The notes under the pieces were generated by a model that searched no databases, was not told the DNA's origin, and saw nothing but the letters and a program-made list of their open reading frames with translations. The position numbers and the translations under genes are program-made. Below, one piece after another: positions 10,743 to 21,667 of a DNA stretch of 64,000 nucleotides; the first letter of the stretch is position 1; each line of letters starts with the position of its first letter. Origin of the DNA: Lasiosphaeria ovina (taxonomy: Eukaryota; Ascomycota; Sordariomycetes; Sordariales; Lasiosphaeriaceae); NCBI GenBank assembly GCA_033439765.1, contig JAULSN010000008.1, positions 2,852,001 to 2,916,000 of the forward strand, read 5' to 3'.

Positions 10743-12655
10743 TTCTTGCGGTGCGTCCTGACTTGGAGACGGGTTCCTCGGAACTGTTTTCTGTGAACGA
10801 GAGAGAAGAAAAGGGACGAGTTGATTAACTATCACGTAGCCTGGGCCCTGGGGTAGTAATTCGTCGGAGAGTGGTGCTCGACTGGCTCAAGCTGCCGCGG
10901 CCGGCCGCTTTACTATATACACCATGCGGCCTGGTAGTATCGGGACTTCCGGATGCTGTCCGGAAAGGCGATCAAGACATAACTAGGTGGTATTGCGGAC
11001 TTTGACGTCGTGCTCGTGCATGCTTGATAAGCTGTTGGAGTTATCCCCTTCAATGCCAGCTCAGCGCCGTCCTAGAATACATGAGACTTGGGAACTCAAA
11101 ACGAGTCTGATCCAATGATCACCGAAGAAAGATGTTAGAAAGTCAAGATGATTGGTGATATTCCCTGAAAAGAATGGGGCCTCGAAAAGGCGTCAAAAGA
11201 GATTTTGCAGTGCCGCGGTCAGAACTTGTCCGTTTGCGCTGGGCGGCATGGTTAAGACCACCTGGCAGACGCAAAATGGGTTTCCGTCTTAGCCCTGCTC
11301 GTATTGCGTATTGCGTATTGCGTACTGTGTATCGCGTATAGACGCCCTGCGGCGGAGTAAACAATTCCGGACACTTGGTGGAGGTTCACCTCACCCCGGG
11401 CCGGGCTCCACATCCAGGAGCCAGACCGCTAAAACACAGGGGCGGGAGCCCTCACGCAAGGCAGACCTTGAGTAAACCCAAATATTCTGAGCAATGGGAA
11501 TGCAAAAGAAATAGAAAGACCGCTCCAATCAAGTTCAGAAAGGACACGACATTGACGCAATGCGGGCTGAACGGATACGCGCGGGTCCGACTGCAAAGGC
11601 ACCCACCCGCTCAGGCCTGCTGGGCAATTGGCACAACACGCCCGCTCAATTCTCGGACTACCTAACAGGGCAGGAAGCGGCAGGGACATACAGCATGTCT
11701 GCCGAATTGGACTGCACTGGCCGGCGGATCTTGGGTTCCTACCTCCCAAAAGCAGGGAGCAGCAGCACCACGATCATTCTTCTCCATGGCACCACCCGCA
11801 GGCGGCAATCACAGTGAAAAAAAGGATGAAGTTGGTTATCAAAAATTGCCACCGGAACGGCCCCAGAGGGACAATTCATGGCAGACTGCTCCGCGGTGTG
11901 CAATGCAGGCTTTCCACCATGGTGCGAGGGTTTCTTGATCTCCCCGCACCCAATGAAGGTAAGTATGAAGAAGAGAAAAATCGAAAGAGAGGGAGAGGGG
12001 CGGCGGCCGTGGGTTTTGTAGGCGAGTCTGTTGGTCCGTGCCAGGAGCTTGGTTCGGGCGGGAACAAATTTTGAGCCGACAAACTTTCCGCGGGTCTGAG
12101 TCACAGCGGGGCAGCCAGGTGCTGTCGCCTGCCGTTCTTGGGGAGATGACAGCCAGTTGGCAGCCAATTTGCGGCGCAGTTGTCCTGTCGTTGCTCAGCG
12201 GACAACCACTGGTGTGACTCGGAATCGTAAAGTTGGAGAAATTGACTATCATTCACTACCCCCTCCGTTGTTCATTTGACACCGACTTGTGCTTCCAATC
12301 TGGATGGCTCCACTCAAACTGATGCCTGGACTCTGGGGTGTTACTAGTGCACGACAGAACTGGGCTGGTGGGCCCTGCACTTGCCGCCAATAGGCCCTGC
12401 CTACGGATACAAAACAGGTAACTCCAAACTGGCAGGCACCAAGCCTCACGGCATCAAACAAGACGAAGAAAATTAGGTTAAAAGCCTCGCAGGTAATGTA
12501 CATGATAGATGCTGATAAGATCAAGCATTCATCTTGAGAAGCACCCATACCCCAACCCTCATGGTTCTCTGATGGGGGACTTCAGTGTCAGGAAAGAGCC
12601 CCCCTTTTCTCCCAGAGCACATGCATACAAACAGAACCGTGCACCACGCGCAGCA
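10743..12655. other. Intergenic region
   Basis: About 1.9 kb with no supportable gene. It contains a heptamer tandem repeat (listed separately) and the presumed upstream region of the dienelactone hydrolase gene. Overlapping short frames here have no family features. Confidence 0.5.
11301..11340. repeat. Heptamer tandem repeat (GTATTGC)
   Basis: Three perfect copies of GTATTGC followed by two degenerate copies and a partial one. Confidence 0.85.
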
Positions 12656-13226
12656 TCAGTGGTTCGACACGCCCTCGACCTTGCCAAACGCCAGCCAGAC
12701 GTACTTTCCTTCCTCGATATAGGAGGTGAGGTGGATCTCCTGGGGTGGGTCTGTCGCCAGGGGCGGGTTCCTCCCCGAGCTCGCCATGAGCCCGTACTGC
12801 CCCCAGCGGAGACACTCGACGCCGGCGATGGAGTTGCCCCACGGCCAGAGCTGGTAGCCGTCAGCACTGCAGCTTTCTGTTTCACAGAGGAGGAAAGAAA
12901 GAGACAGACAAACTCACCCCGAAGTAGTAGCCCTCGTTTCCCTTGGCGCAGGTGAACTCGGCGCCGAGCACGCGGCACGGCCCCGCGGAGCTGGCCAGCG
13001 TGAAAGTGGAGGCGTTGAAGCGCACGGCATCGAAGATGTCGCAGCGCGAATCGTCGGCCGTCCACAGCCCCGCCGCCGTCAGGCATCCCAGGTCCGCCCG
13101 GTACTGGTCGCCGTACCCCCACACGGTGCGGATCTGCCCCGTGCCATTGAAGCCGACGTACTCGACCGCCGCTGCCGCGAACCCGGCCATCGCCAGGCCC
13201 AGGACTGCTTTTAAGGTGACGACCAT
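12656..13226 (-). CDS. Small secreted cysteine-containing protein, frame mismatch at the splice junction
   Basis: I do not recognise a named family. Exon 1 (13226 down to about 12920) begins with a clear signal peptide: MVVTLKAVLGLAMAGFAAAA followed by VEYVGFNGTG. The mature part has spaced Cys residues (LGCLTAAG, SRCDIF, AGPCRVLG, EFTCAKG) that could form disulphides. Exon 2, ending at 12656-12658, reads as good protein: ADGYQLWPWGNS, then VECLRWGQYG and EGKYVWLAFG. The only good donor (GTGAGT after GGG) and the available acceptors (AAACAG, GAAAG, CTGCAG) do not join these frames; one base is in excess. Either there is a one-base error or mutation in the four-G run at the donor, or the protein ends early at about 105 residues. 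If joined, it would be about 170 residues and extracellular. An effector-like role is possible but unsupported. Confidence 0.5.
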
Positions 13227-15483
13227 TGTCGAGGGTGAGGGATCGGCAGTCTAATTCGACTTGGCTCGTTAAACGGCGGGGTTAGAGGGCGTCTCTCTGA
13301 TCTTCAGGGGTGCTGGGTTCGCTAGGAGCAGTGGCAGCTCGCTTCTGGGATATGACGTCGCCAAGGGGAAAAGTGTGGATAGAGACGATGGGACTAGATG
13401 GGGGAAAGGGGGCGAGGATGGTGTGGACTCCTAATATATCGTCTTGCAAGGGCCTGGCTGGACGCAAAAAATGTCCGAACTACGTACTGTATTTTGCGGT
13501 CTGGCCTCTTGGCGGCTAATAACCGACCTGCTGGTCCTTCCTGGGATGGAAGGGCATCTGTCTAATTGCTTAATGTCGGGCGTGCCCGGTGTCCAGGTCC
13601 TTGGAACGGCGGGGTTCCCGGGTCCGCGTCTGCCCTGCCAAGGTGGCTTCTTCACTTCTTGGTGTCTTTTGACTATTGCGAACCCTATTGGCTTTACTGG
13701 GCCGTCGTTGCCGATCCCATGGCCAATGCCCAACGTCTACCTTGCAAACCGATCCAGGTGCAACCGCTCTGCCATGTCAGATGTAATTGTGCCGGAGACT
13801 TTTGTCCACCACAGGGACCAGCTACAGTCGTATTCCAGAACATCCGCGTCAGCTCGCTTCGAAATTGCGTCGGGGTTTTGCGGTCGGATTTAATAAATAA
13901 GCTGCACCCCGAGAGAGCGACCAAACACCCTCTGCTCTATTTACCCGACCGCACTAAGCTGAGAGCGTGTCGTGCGGTCCTGGCACCCCCGCATCCGGTG
14001 ACACCCCGGTTAATATCCCGTCCGGCGGGCGGACAAAATGCCGTAAGAGGGAGGAGACAGACGGACGTGGTGTGTTTCCCTGGTAATGTGATGAGTTATT
14101 TACGAGCGAGGACTTAGGTTGTGTGTGAGAGAGATCCCTCGAGATCCGGGGGCATGTCTTGTTTTTCTTGCCAAGGACTTCGGAGGCCATCGCGACGGCG
14201 GCCCGCCGTCTAATCCGGCTCGGCCGCGCTCGGGAGTTTCCTTTCTCGGATCAAGTCCAGCACCGTGATGCAAAGGACGGTCTTTTGGGGTTGTACTTGT
14301 AAAACGCACAATTCCACTTTGGGCGACTGGCGCACAACTACGAGAGGTGACGCCAACTAGTTTGCAAATATGGTAGGCCGGAATTCTTATATTGTTCATA
14401 ACTAGGACAACTACCCAATGTCGCAACACCTCAACGAAGCGGCGACATTCTCTCCTTTCCACCAGAGCTGTTTTACAATGACGTGGACAATGAGTTGGGC
14501 CCGGCCCATTCATTCTCACTATCCCAATTCCCAACCTTGGGGGCCAAGTTCAAGATAACAGTCAAAGAAACAGCGGAGCTTTTACTAAAACGATTTCGGT
14601 CTGGAGCCCTCAGGGTGTTCTATGACTGCCAAATTTCAGAATTCATATTCAGCTCTCAAGCGTCAGCTTTTGCCAGACCGGACGTCGATGAGGCTCGTCG
14701 AGGGATGAGCTGGTTGTCAAGCTGCAAAAGTTCGACGAGTTTAATTGGCCAATGCCATGTACTGTATATCAAGAAAAACTGTGGCTGGCAGTCCAGCTGG
14801 GGGCCAAGCTTGCACCAAGTCTGGGCGCCAACGATGCAAAGCTCAAATGGAGTGTTTTCTTCCTCTTCTTTTCAGCTCTTCTTGGCCCAGCGCCGCAGCT
14901 CAGGTCGCCACAAACACTCGAAGCGGGCATGTCACCTCTTCACGGTAAGCTACCGAACTAGTCGCAGGAAAGGATGCAAGCGTAACAAGCTGCACGGCGC
15001 CAAGTCGGGAGATACGGGCCTCTCTTGCTCGAAGGCGTCGCCCCTTCAGGACAGGAACTGCCGACCCATGCCCAAAAGAGGGCCCAGGCCATTCCCAACC
15101 CGGGTTCTGACGAATTGACCACTCGCCTTTGGCGTAGCCGCCTCTCTTGTCTCAGAGGTGCATACAGTTCCTCCTGTCTGAGAACTCCGTGCATGGCTTT
15201 TGCAGGGGACTTAAGCGGGTATCGAACGCTAGCGATGCTTGAATGCAGCAAGCTCGAAGTACATTTTCTAGCAGTTCCTTGTCAAAACTGGGAATGGCGT
15301 CTTGGCTGCATCGCATCAACGCCTCAAAGGCTGGAGAAGGTGAACACACAAAGAGCCGGGAGCTATATGCCATTTGTCACGCTGCGAGATGAGAGGTCCA
15401 AACCGGGTCTGGATTTGCATTCAATACGTTGCGCCCTCATTTGCTTTGAAGTTCGTCAAGCAGCCCACCTTTGAAGTCTTATC
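13227..15483. other. Intergenic region
   Basis: About 2.3 kb upstream of both the secreted-protein gene and the esterase pseudogene, which face away from each other. A 211-codon frame at 14483-15118 was examined and not accepted. No repeats or RNA genes seen. Confidence 0.5.
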
Positions 15484-17441
15484 ATGATCGGCTTCAAGCT
15501 CACCGTTCTGTTTCTTGCACTTCTACGCACCGGCCTAGCTCAAAAGCTCCCCAATGTGACTCTGCCATGGGGCAAATGGCAAGCGGCGCCTTACGCGCAT
15601 GACCCCAAGGCAAGTATTCCCTCCACTGGCCGGTTCAAAGGACTCGTAACTGACAGCTCAACTCGACAACCGCAGCTATACATTTTCAAGAACATCCACT
15701 GTGCGGCCAAGCCCGTCCGTTTTGCAGCACCCAGATGCCCAATCAACCTGGATTCTTCCATCCAAGATCCCACTACGGGCCGGCATGCTATCAGATCCAG
15801 CCAAAGGCCCTCAGCAACCCACCAGGCGGGTCACACAGCATCCAGGCACCTCGCGATAGCCTGGAGCAGAGCGAAGATTGCCTGTTTTTCGACGTCTACG
15901 CCCCAGCCTCTGCCTTTGACCAGAACGGCAACCCCATAGAGAAGCTTCCCGTCATCGTCTGGATCTACGGCGGGGCTTACGCCTTTGGCTCCAAGGACCT
16001 CGGTGGCGGGCTTCCCGTGTACACGGTACACGGGCCGGTCCATGGTGGCAGCCTCCGGGTGCAAGGCTATATTCGTTGCCGGCAACTACCGGCTCGGCGC
16101 CTTCGGCTGGCTGGCGGGGTCATACATGCAGGACAAGGGGCAGCCCAACGCTGGGCTGTACGGCCCAGCGCCGCTGTTGGACTGGGTCCAGAAGTACGTC
16201 GGCCAGGCGGGCGGCGATGCCAGCCAGGTCAGCGCGTGGGGCGAGTCCGCCGGCGCCGGCTCGGTCCTGCACCACCTCGTCCGCGAGGTGAGCCCGGGCT
16301 TCAAAACCTTCCTAGCGCAGAGCCCCGCGTTCGAGTGGTCGTGGGATATTAGCCCGGACGGGACGCTGGACACCATATACAGGAACTTCTCTAGCCATGC
16401 AAAGTGCGGCTTCCGCTATGAAATTGAGTGCCTGCGCGGCGCGAGGGTCGAGGATCTTGAGAGGGCCAACCAGCAGCTTTTCGACGTCGTGCATTAGACT
16501 GGCCTGTTTCCTGTCGGGCCCTCGGTCGACGGCAAATGGATCCAGAACATTCCTGTGATATCTCTAACAAGTGGTAGGACAGTTCGTTTTCTTTCTCTTT
16601 TCGTTTCACCTTCGAGCATAGAAAAGCAGAAAGGATTTTGGTGAATTTTCAAAGACAAGGATGCAATACTTAACTTACTTATCTGGCAATACTGGCGCGG
16701 TATCACGGGAGCACTCATCCGCGCGTATCTAACGAGACGGCGTCCTTTACTCCTAGCTACGTGGTCTCACAGGCGAGCTTTGACGCGTTTCTGCTAGCCT
16801 TCTTCCCCGAACCCAGCCTCGGCAGCCTGTGAGACACGATCCGCAACCGGCACAACTGCAGTCTTCGGTACGGGGGAGACTTTCGGGCGTGCGTGGGGGA
16901 GCTGATCCGCGACTCGACCTTCGCGTGCAACACGCGGCAGCTCTTCGACGCCTTCCCGTCCGTGTCGTACATGATGCGGTACGCGCTCCCGGCCGACGGG
17001 CTGGCCGTGAACGCGACCGATGTCATCGCCACCTTCATGAACGGCTACGACGACGCGTACCACATGCTGCGGGCCAAGAACATCGGCATCTTCGAGGCGG
17101 CCCTGTACGCGGGCGTGCTCGCCACGGCCATCAAGACAGAGTACCAGAGCTACCTGAGCTCGTTCGCCGTCTCGGGAAACCCCAACACCGCGTCCACCGG
17201 CTCCATCTACTGGCCTGTCGTCACGCCTGGAGACTAGCTGGGCAACGTGCTGCAGGTGCACTACATGTCCTCTGGCTTCGTCTCGGACCAGCAGAATACG
17301 AAGCAGACGTGCGGGCTCGGGCAGGAAATTGCCTGGATGATTAGGAAGATTGGGAAGGGCTCGCCTGGCGGGGGACGTGTCAGCAATGAGGGAGAGCCGA
17401 CAGACGAGCAGAGAGAGGGCGCTACAGTGGGCAAGGATTAG
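15484..17441 (+). pseudogene. Type-B carboxylesterase/lipase pseudogene
   Basis: Remains of a secreted cholinesterase-like (type-B carboxylesterase) enzyme. Seen in order: a signal peptide (MIGFKLTVLFLALLRTGLAQ), an intron with GC-AG ends (AAG|GCAAGT to CCGCAG), LYIFKNI, SEDCLFFDVYAP, VIVWIYGGAYAFG, the nucleophile WGESAGAGS (intact) and a long C-terminal part. Lesions: a one-base loss near 15735; a perfect 7-bp duplication TACACGG/TACACGG at 16020-16033 that shifts the frame; and in-frame stops at 16495-16497 (TAG), 16830-16832 (TGA) and 17235-17237 (TAG). Removing one copy of the duplication restores a continuous family-like frame on paper, which shows how that shift arose. A second intron lies around 16574-16715. 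All three stops could come from CAG or CGA by one C-to-T change. No functional product is expected. Confidence 0.85.
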
Positions 17442-17919
17442 CTTTGAGATTATTCGAGATCATGAAAAATGAGATTCACAAATCACAACCACACAGCCCA
17501 CTAGGTAGGTAGGTAACTAGACAATGATACTACGAAAGAGACAGTTGCAATCGTATAGCCAGCCGTACAGTGCCGTAATTACTATCTCCAGTTCGAAGGT
17601 ACTTCTGCAAAGCCCTGTACAGGGCGGGCGCCTGGGGCGAGGTTTCAGGGGGCACGTACTACCAAGGTAAACCCATCGAGCACATGGAGTTGGGATGAAA
17701 TTACTGGAAAGGAAGGTGGATATCAGTGCCCCCCTCCCGCTGTTTATGATGCCCCACCGCCTGGCCGTACTTCATGTCCTTATGAAAAAAAGAAAATTTG
17801 AAAACCCTGCCCTCACCAACCCACCAACACTCAATCAATTGAATCGTCCACCACAACCGCATAGCCCCCAGTCCACGGAAAACAGCAGTCTGGCCCCACA
17901 TTAGGAGCAATTGAGAAAG
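17442..17919. other. Intergenic region before the STAND-like gene
   Basis: 478 bp with no coding signal. In particular there is no P-loop-encoding frame that could belong to the next gene. Holds a short TAGG repeat near 17505-17515. Confidence 0.5.
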
Positions 17920-19300
17920 ATGACGCACCTGTCAGAAAGGCTCGAGAAAGCTCGCGCTGAGACCAACCTTGCCATCGGAAACCTGATCGACGGTACGCTC
18001 AGGGCGACTTTATTCGATGCCAGCTGTCTGAGAGGGAACGAGACTCTCGCAAATCGTTTCAAGCACGATTTGCTTGAGAAAGCAAATGGAGAGTAAGTAA
18101 CCAATTAACATGCTGGAGTGATAACTAGACGCAGAGGATGCTGACCAGATTCGTTGCTATAGCATGCTCTATGCCCGGATCGCTCTCGCAATCATCGTTA
18201 TGAAAGTCCCAGCTACAGAAGATTGGCTGGATGCGTTCCTCGGGGAACTGCCAGAAGACGTGTTCGGGCTGTACATGCGGACGCTGCTTCGCGTGCCGGA
18301 GATGCACCGCGAGACAGTTCGCCGTGCTCTGGTTTGGCAACGATTTACCTTCCAGAAAATGAGCCTCGGCGATTTCGGAGAGGCTCTCCGGGTTCCGCTG
18401 GAGCGTCTTGATAAAACTAGAGAGTTCAAGCTTGGAGAGCCGTTTCCGGATCCCCTCGCCATCGTCGACATGCTCCCGGGCATCTTGTTCGTCAGATCGC
18501 CGCTTTCTCCTGCCTCCTCGTCCAGCCCAAGCTCAGGAAATAACGACAACGACAGCCTGCAGCAGGTTGAGATTGGTCACAGCTCTTTTCTAGAATTCAT
18601 CGAATCCGAGTTGATCAAGTGGCCGGGCCCCAAGGAAGCCCAGGACTTTGCCATGGACAAAGTCGGCACGAAACAAGAGTTCACAGTCGCCTGTCTCCGT
18701 TACTTTCTCCACGCTGCCGGCAAAGTGAGGGATTTAGTGGACAAGGACGAGATTCTAAGGGCTTTCCCACTGGTGGAACGCTCGGCCAAGCACGGTCTTC
18801 GCCTGGTTGAGGGCATGACCTACGGCCAGTCGCGGCCAGAGCCATTGAAGAACATAATCGCACAGATATTCTCCTCCAAAGATGCTGTCCGGCTCTTGAA
18901 CCTGGTGGGGACCTGGAGTGGCACCCTCGTTGGCTTCGAAGACTTCCTTGGGCCGCTCTCGTATCCTATCGGCGAGGGCCAAATGCGGATCTTGAACATT
19001 CTGCTCCTAAGGCGCAACGATAACAGGGCAGGAACATTGGCACGAATCCCGGAAATTGTGACGAAGGAAGATATCAATGCCGGGCTGCACCAAGCTTGCG
19101 CATCCGACAAGTACGAACTCGTCGAGGAGTTCTTGCTCTCCCATGGCGCCGACGCGCGAGCACCTGCTGGCAAATACCTATGCGCAGTCGACACGGCCTT
19201 GCAGCACGGGTCTAGTTACATTGTCCAGATCCTCCTGAAAGGAAGGTACAGCATTGCGCAAAGCTGTGCCGAGAAGAAGCACCCTCATTGGATCGCCTAG
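17920..19300 (+). CDS. STAND/NLR-like C-terminal protein with ankyrin start but no NTPase domain
   Basis: Exons 17920-18092 and 18163-19300 (GTAAGT donor, TATAG acceptor, phases agree) give 436 residues. It resembles the part of fungal NACHT/NB-ARC receptors that follows the NTPase. Seen: LLEKANGDMLYARIAL, matching the usual KANGMFLWA-type helix; LPEDVFGLYMRTLLRV and RRALVWQRF of the winged-helix region; IGHSSFLEFIE in place of the usual HFSVKEYL; and near the C-terminus an ankyrin-like pair, LHQACASDKYELVEEFLLSHGAD. There is no Walker A or B motif. A Ser/Asn-rich linker lies at about residues 170-185. It is either a truncated gene lacking its 5' part or a stand-alone adaptor. No stop codons interrupt it. 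It follows an esterase pseudogene on the same strand. Confidence is good for the gene model and moderate for the family. Confidence 0.65.
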
Positions 19301-19626
19301 CCACTGCCAGGGAGTTTATTGCCGGTCTAGCGGAGTGTGGGATAGACTTCTGGGTCTATAGACCTATAATTACCTAACTTGTAAGGTCTCACCTGCTAGG
19401 ACTAGATAGTATTCTTGCTGGTCACTCATCCCCTTATATTCATGCACAAGATAGTGTAGTTTACTGCGGGTTTTGCTTTAGGCAAACTGTTTAATTAGAC
19501 TACAAAGCCTGGCAAGGCGCGGGCGAGACTAATTACTATACCTTACCTGTACGAAATAATTAATTACTAGACTCTCGAGTTATACTCTGTAGTAATGCTG
19601 CCAGAATTATCTAACTTTTACTCAAT

Positions 19627-19646
19627 CCCCCCCCCCCCCCCCCCCC
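19627..19646. repeat. Poly-C tract of 20
   Basis: Twenty consecutive C residues; the other strand is a G run able to form G-quadruplex. True length may be uncertain because homopolymers are error-prone. Confidence 0.85.
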
Positions 19647-19808
19647 GAATGAGTCAACCGGCAACCTTGAACCGCAGCGTTAAGGAGCAGGAGATGCCGC
19701 TTGTGCGACCCGAGAGTCGGGATTCTTAGGAATGTAATTACACCAAGCCGCTAGCCAGAGCACTGCCACCACGGCGGCAACTGTCCCATTCCGGCGCCTT
19801 AGGGCCGA

Positions 19809-19814
19809 TATAAA
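19809..19814 (+). promoter_or_regulatory. TATA box of the small membrane protein gene
   Basis: TATAAA in the context GATATAAAGA, 124 bp before the ATG at 19938. The interval is CT/CAA-rich and lacks an upstream ATG, as in a fungal core promoter with a short leader. Confidence 0.55.
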
Positions 19815-19937
19815 GAACACGAGCAGCACCAAGCATCAAACGGCGAACAAGTTTCCTTCCTTAACAGAGTTCAAGCCTTTCATTTTACCTGTCTTCGCGG
19901 CTGTATCAAAGCTATCAACACGTTATTCTTTACGAAA

Positions 19938-20482
19938 ATGGCAACCCCGCAACGCCTCGAGACGGTGCGGCGCTTGCAGCTGGCCATGGCGACGTCCTAC
20001 AGCGCCATGGGCGCGTGGTATGTTTTGTTTTAATTGCCTCGTTCACCAACACCGCTTCAGTGTGCACCCCTCTCGAGATAACCACCTAGCTAACAAGTCT
20101 CTCAAGGTGCCTCGTCCACCCGTCGTCAGTGATGGCGCTGGGGTTCACGCCGGCGTACGCGGCGCTGTGCAACGCGACGACGGCGCTGCTGATGCGCTGC
20201 TTCGGCGCGCAGGCCATGACGTGCGGGCTCGTGCTGGGCACCAGCACCATGACGCCGCTCAGCTTCACCGCTTTCGGCTTGGCCATGATACCCTACGTCG
20301 GCTGGAACTTTTGGTTCAGCGCCTTTGGCCCCGCCGCCGGCGTTATTTCTAGCTTGATGTGGATGGACTTTGCCGGGAACCTGTTCTTTGGTCTGGGGTC
20401 GCTGTACTGTGCTAGGCTGCTGAAGGAGCGGCAGGAGGAGGACGATGCGAGGTTGCAGGGTGCAAAGGAGAAGGGGCTGTGA
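19938..20482 (+). CDS. Small integral membrane protein of unknown function
   Basis: Exons 19938-20017 and 20107-20482 join in phase (GTATGT donor, CAAG acceptor) to 151 residues. I do not recognise a named family. Seen: a positively charged N-terminus (PQRLETVRRLQL), then about four hydrophobic segments beginning near residues 15, 50, 75 and 110. Short turns such as CLVHPSSVMALG and GWNFWFSAFGPA separate them, and the C-terminal tail is charged (LLKERQEEDDARLQGAKEKG). No cleavable signal is obvious, so this is a multi-pass protein with a cytosolic tail. A TATA box lies 124 bp upstream. Neighbouring genes give no functional hint. Confidence 0.75.
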
Positions 20483-21667
20483 GTGAGAGAGCCCGGGAGG
20501 TTGGACTTACTTGATGGTAAAGTTTTGTCTGTGTTTAGATACGGATACCGAAATTGTAGGACGGATGGCTGATACAGAGTTTTGCTTCACAGATTTATAT
20601 TCTCACTCACTCTCCGAGACAGGTACCTCGATGTTTCGGAATTTAAAGTCGTGACATGATCTCCCACGAACCACTCGATTCTCCACCACTCCGCTAAAAG
20701 TTGGAGGTCACCACCCCGCACTGGAGCTTTCAGAAGAGCGTGGGGGGAGTATGGAGCAAGCTAGGCTCAGCTCGAAGAAAACGGGGCACCATCAGGAGAA
20801 GGGCACCCCAAAGATTGGGGCTCCACGTGGGGTTAGAGGGGCGCATGATCACCGAACGGACGCCTGAGTGCGAAAACCTGGACCTGCAAATCTACATGTA
20901 CCAACCAACCTAAGGTATGTACGTGCAACATCGCATCCCATGGAACGAACCATTGCCTCTCGCTGCTCCCTCGGAATACTACACGAAGGAGCGCGCTCCC
21001 GAACCAGCCGCTAGGGCCTTTCGTGACCGCTCTTTCAGTTTCCGATGCCCAATGGAAGCCATTCCTTCGTCATGCCACGGACGGCTTCCTACCTTTTACC
21101 AACGTGAGGTGCCTCCACTCCTACTTATAGAGCGAGACTGGCCTGTCTGCAGCTTCCGCGTCCGGGCAGCCAAGCAACCCATGGCGAGCCTTGAAACAGG
21201 CCGCTAATTGCTCCGCCCGCTACCCGTACCCGTCCACGTCCCTCATCCGATGCTGCTGCTGCTGCCGCTACCGCTGCTGCTTCTTATCGCATCATAGCCC
21301 GCTGGGATTCTCGCATTGCAGCCGTTGACCCGCGCCGGGTATCGCCTTGGACCTTCCCTCCCGCCCGCTAGCCCGTGATATCTACCGTTCTTCGAGATAG
21401 ACGAGGTGGGTCGTGTCCTCCTCGACTCTCAAGTCCTCTGGCAATCCGGTCATTATTTGTTGCCGTTGGCGCCGGAGTCGCGGCAAAATCTCACCTGCAT
21501 ACCCCGTACCGTGCCTGTCAACACTTTGCTCAAAGGGGGGCAGCGCTGACGACGACGTTGCTATAAACTCCCAGAAGCTTCTTGCTTCGCATTGCCTCGG
21601 TCACCCTGCTACACAGCCGCCGCCTCTGCGTACCCCCACCCGCAGCGCATTGAAGCCGTGCAGAACC
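20483..21667. other. Intergenic region before the dehydrogenase gene
   Basis: About 1.2 kb with no supportable gene. Contains a TGC/CTG triplet tract near 21250-21280 and the C-rich leader of the dehydrogenase gene. Confidence 0.5.

Larger units (their letters stand above)
19301..19937. other. Intergenic region with homopolymer tract and promoter
   Basis: AT-richer flank of the STAND-like gene, a 20-C run, and the promoter and leader of the small membrane protein gene, including a TATA box. Confidence 0.5.

Noticed and set aside
10743..10835. Upstream extension of the dienelactone hydrolase
   Set aside because: Adds about 31 residues unlike family members; the internal ATG gives the normal N-terminus.
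14483..15118. 211-codon plus-strand open frame
   Set aside because: Irregular composition without domains, no intron partner, and it lies in a GC-variable intergenic stretch.
19655..19730. Possible degenerate tRNA (GTTAAGG and GGTTCAA-like segments)
   Set aside because: The segments do not fit a cloverleaf in order on either strand.
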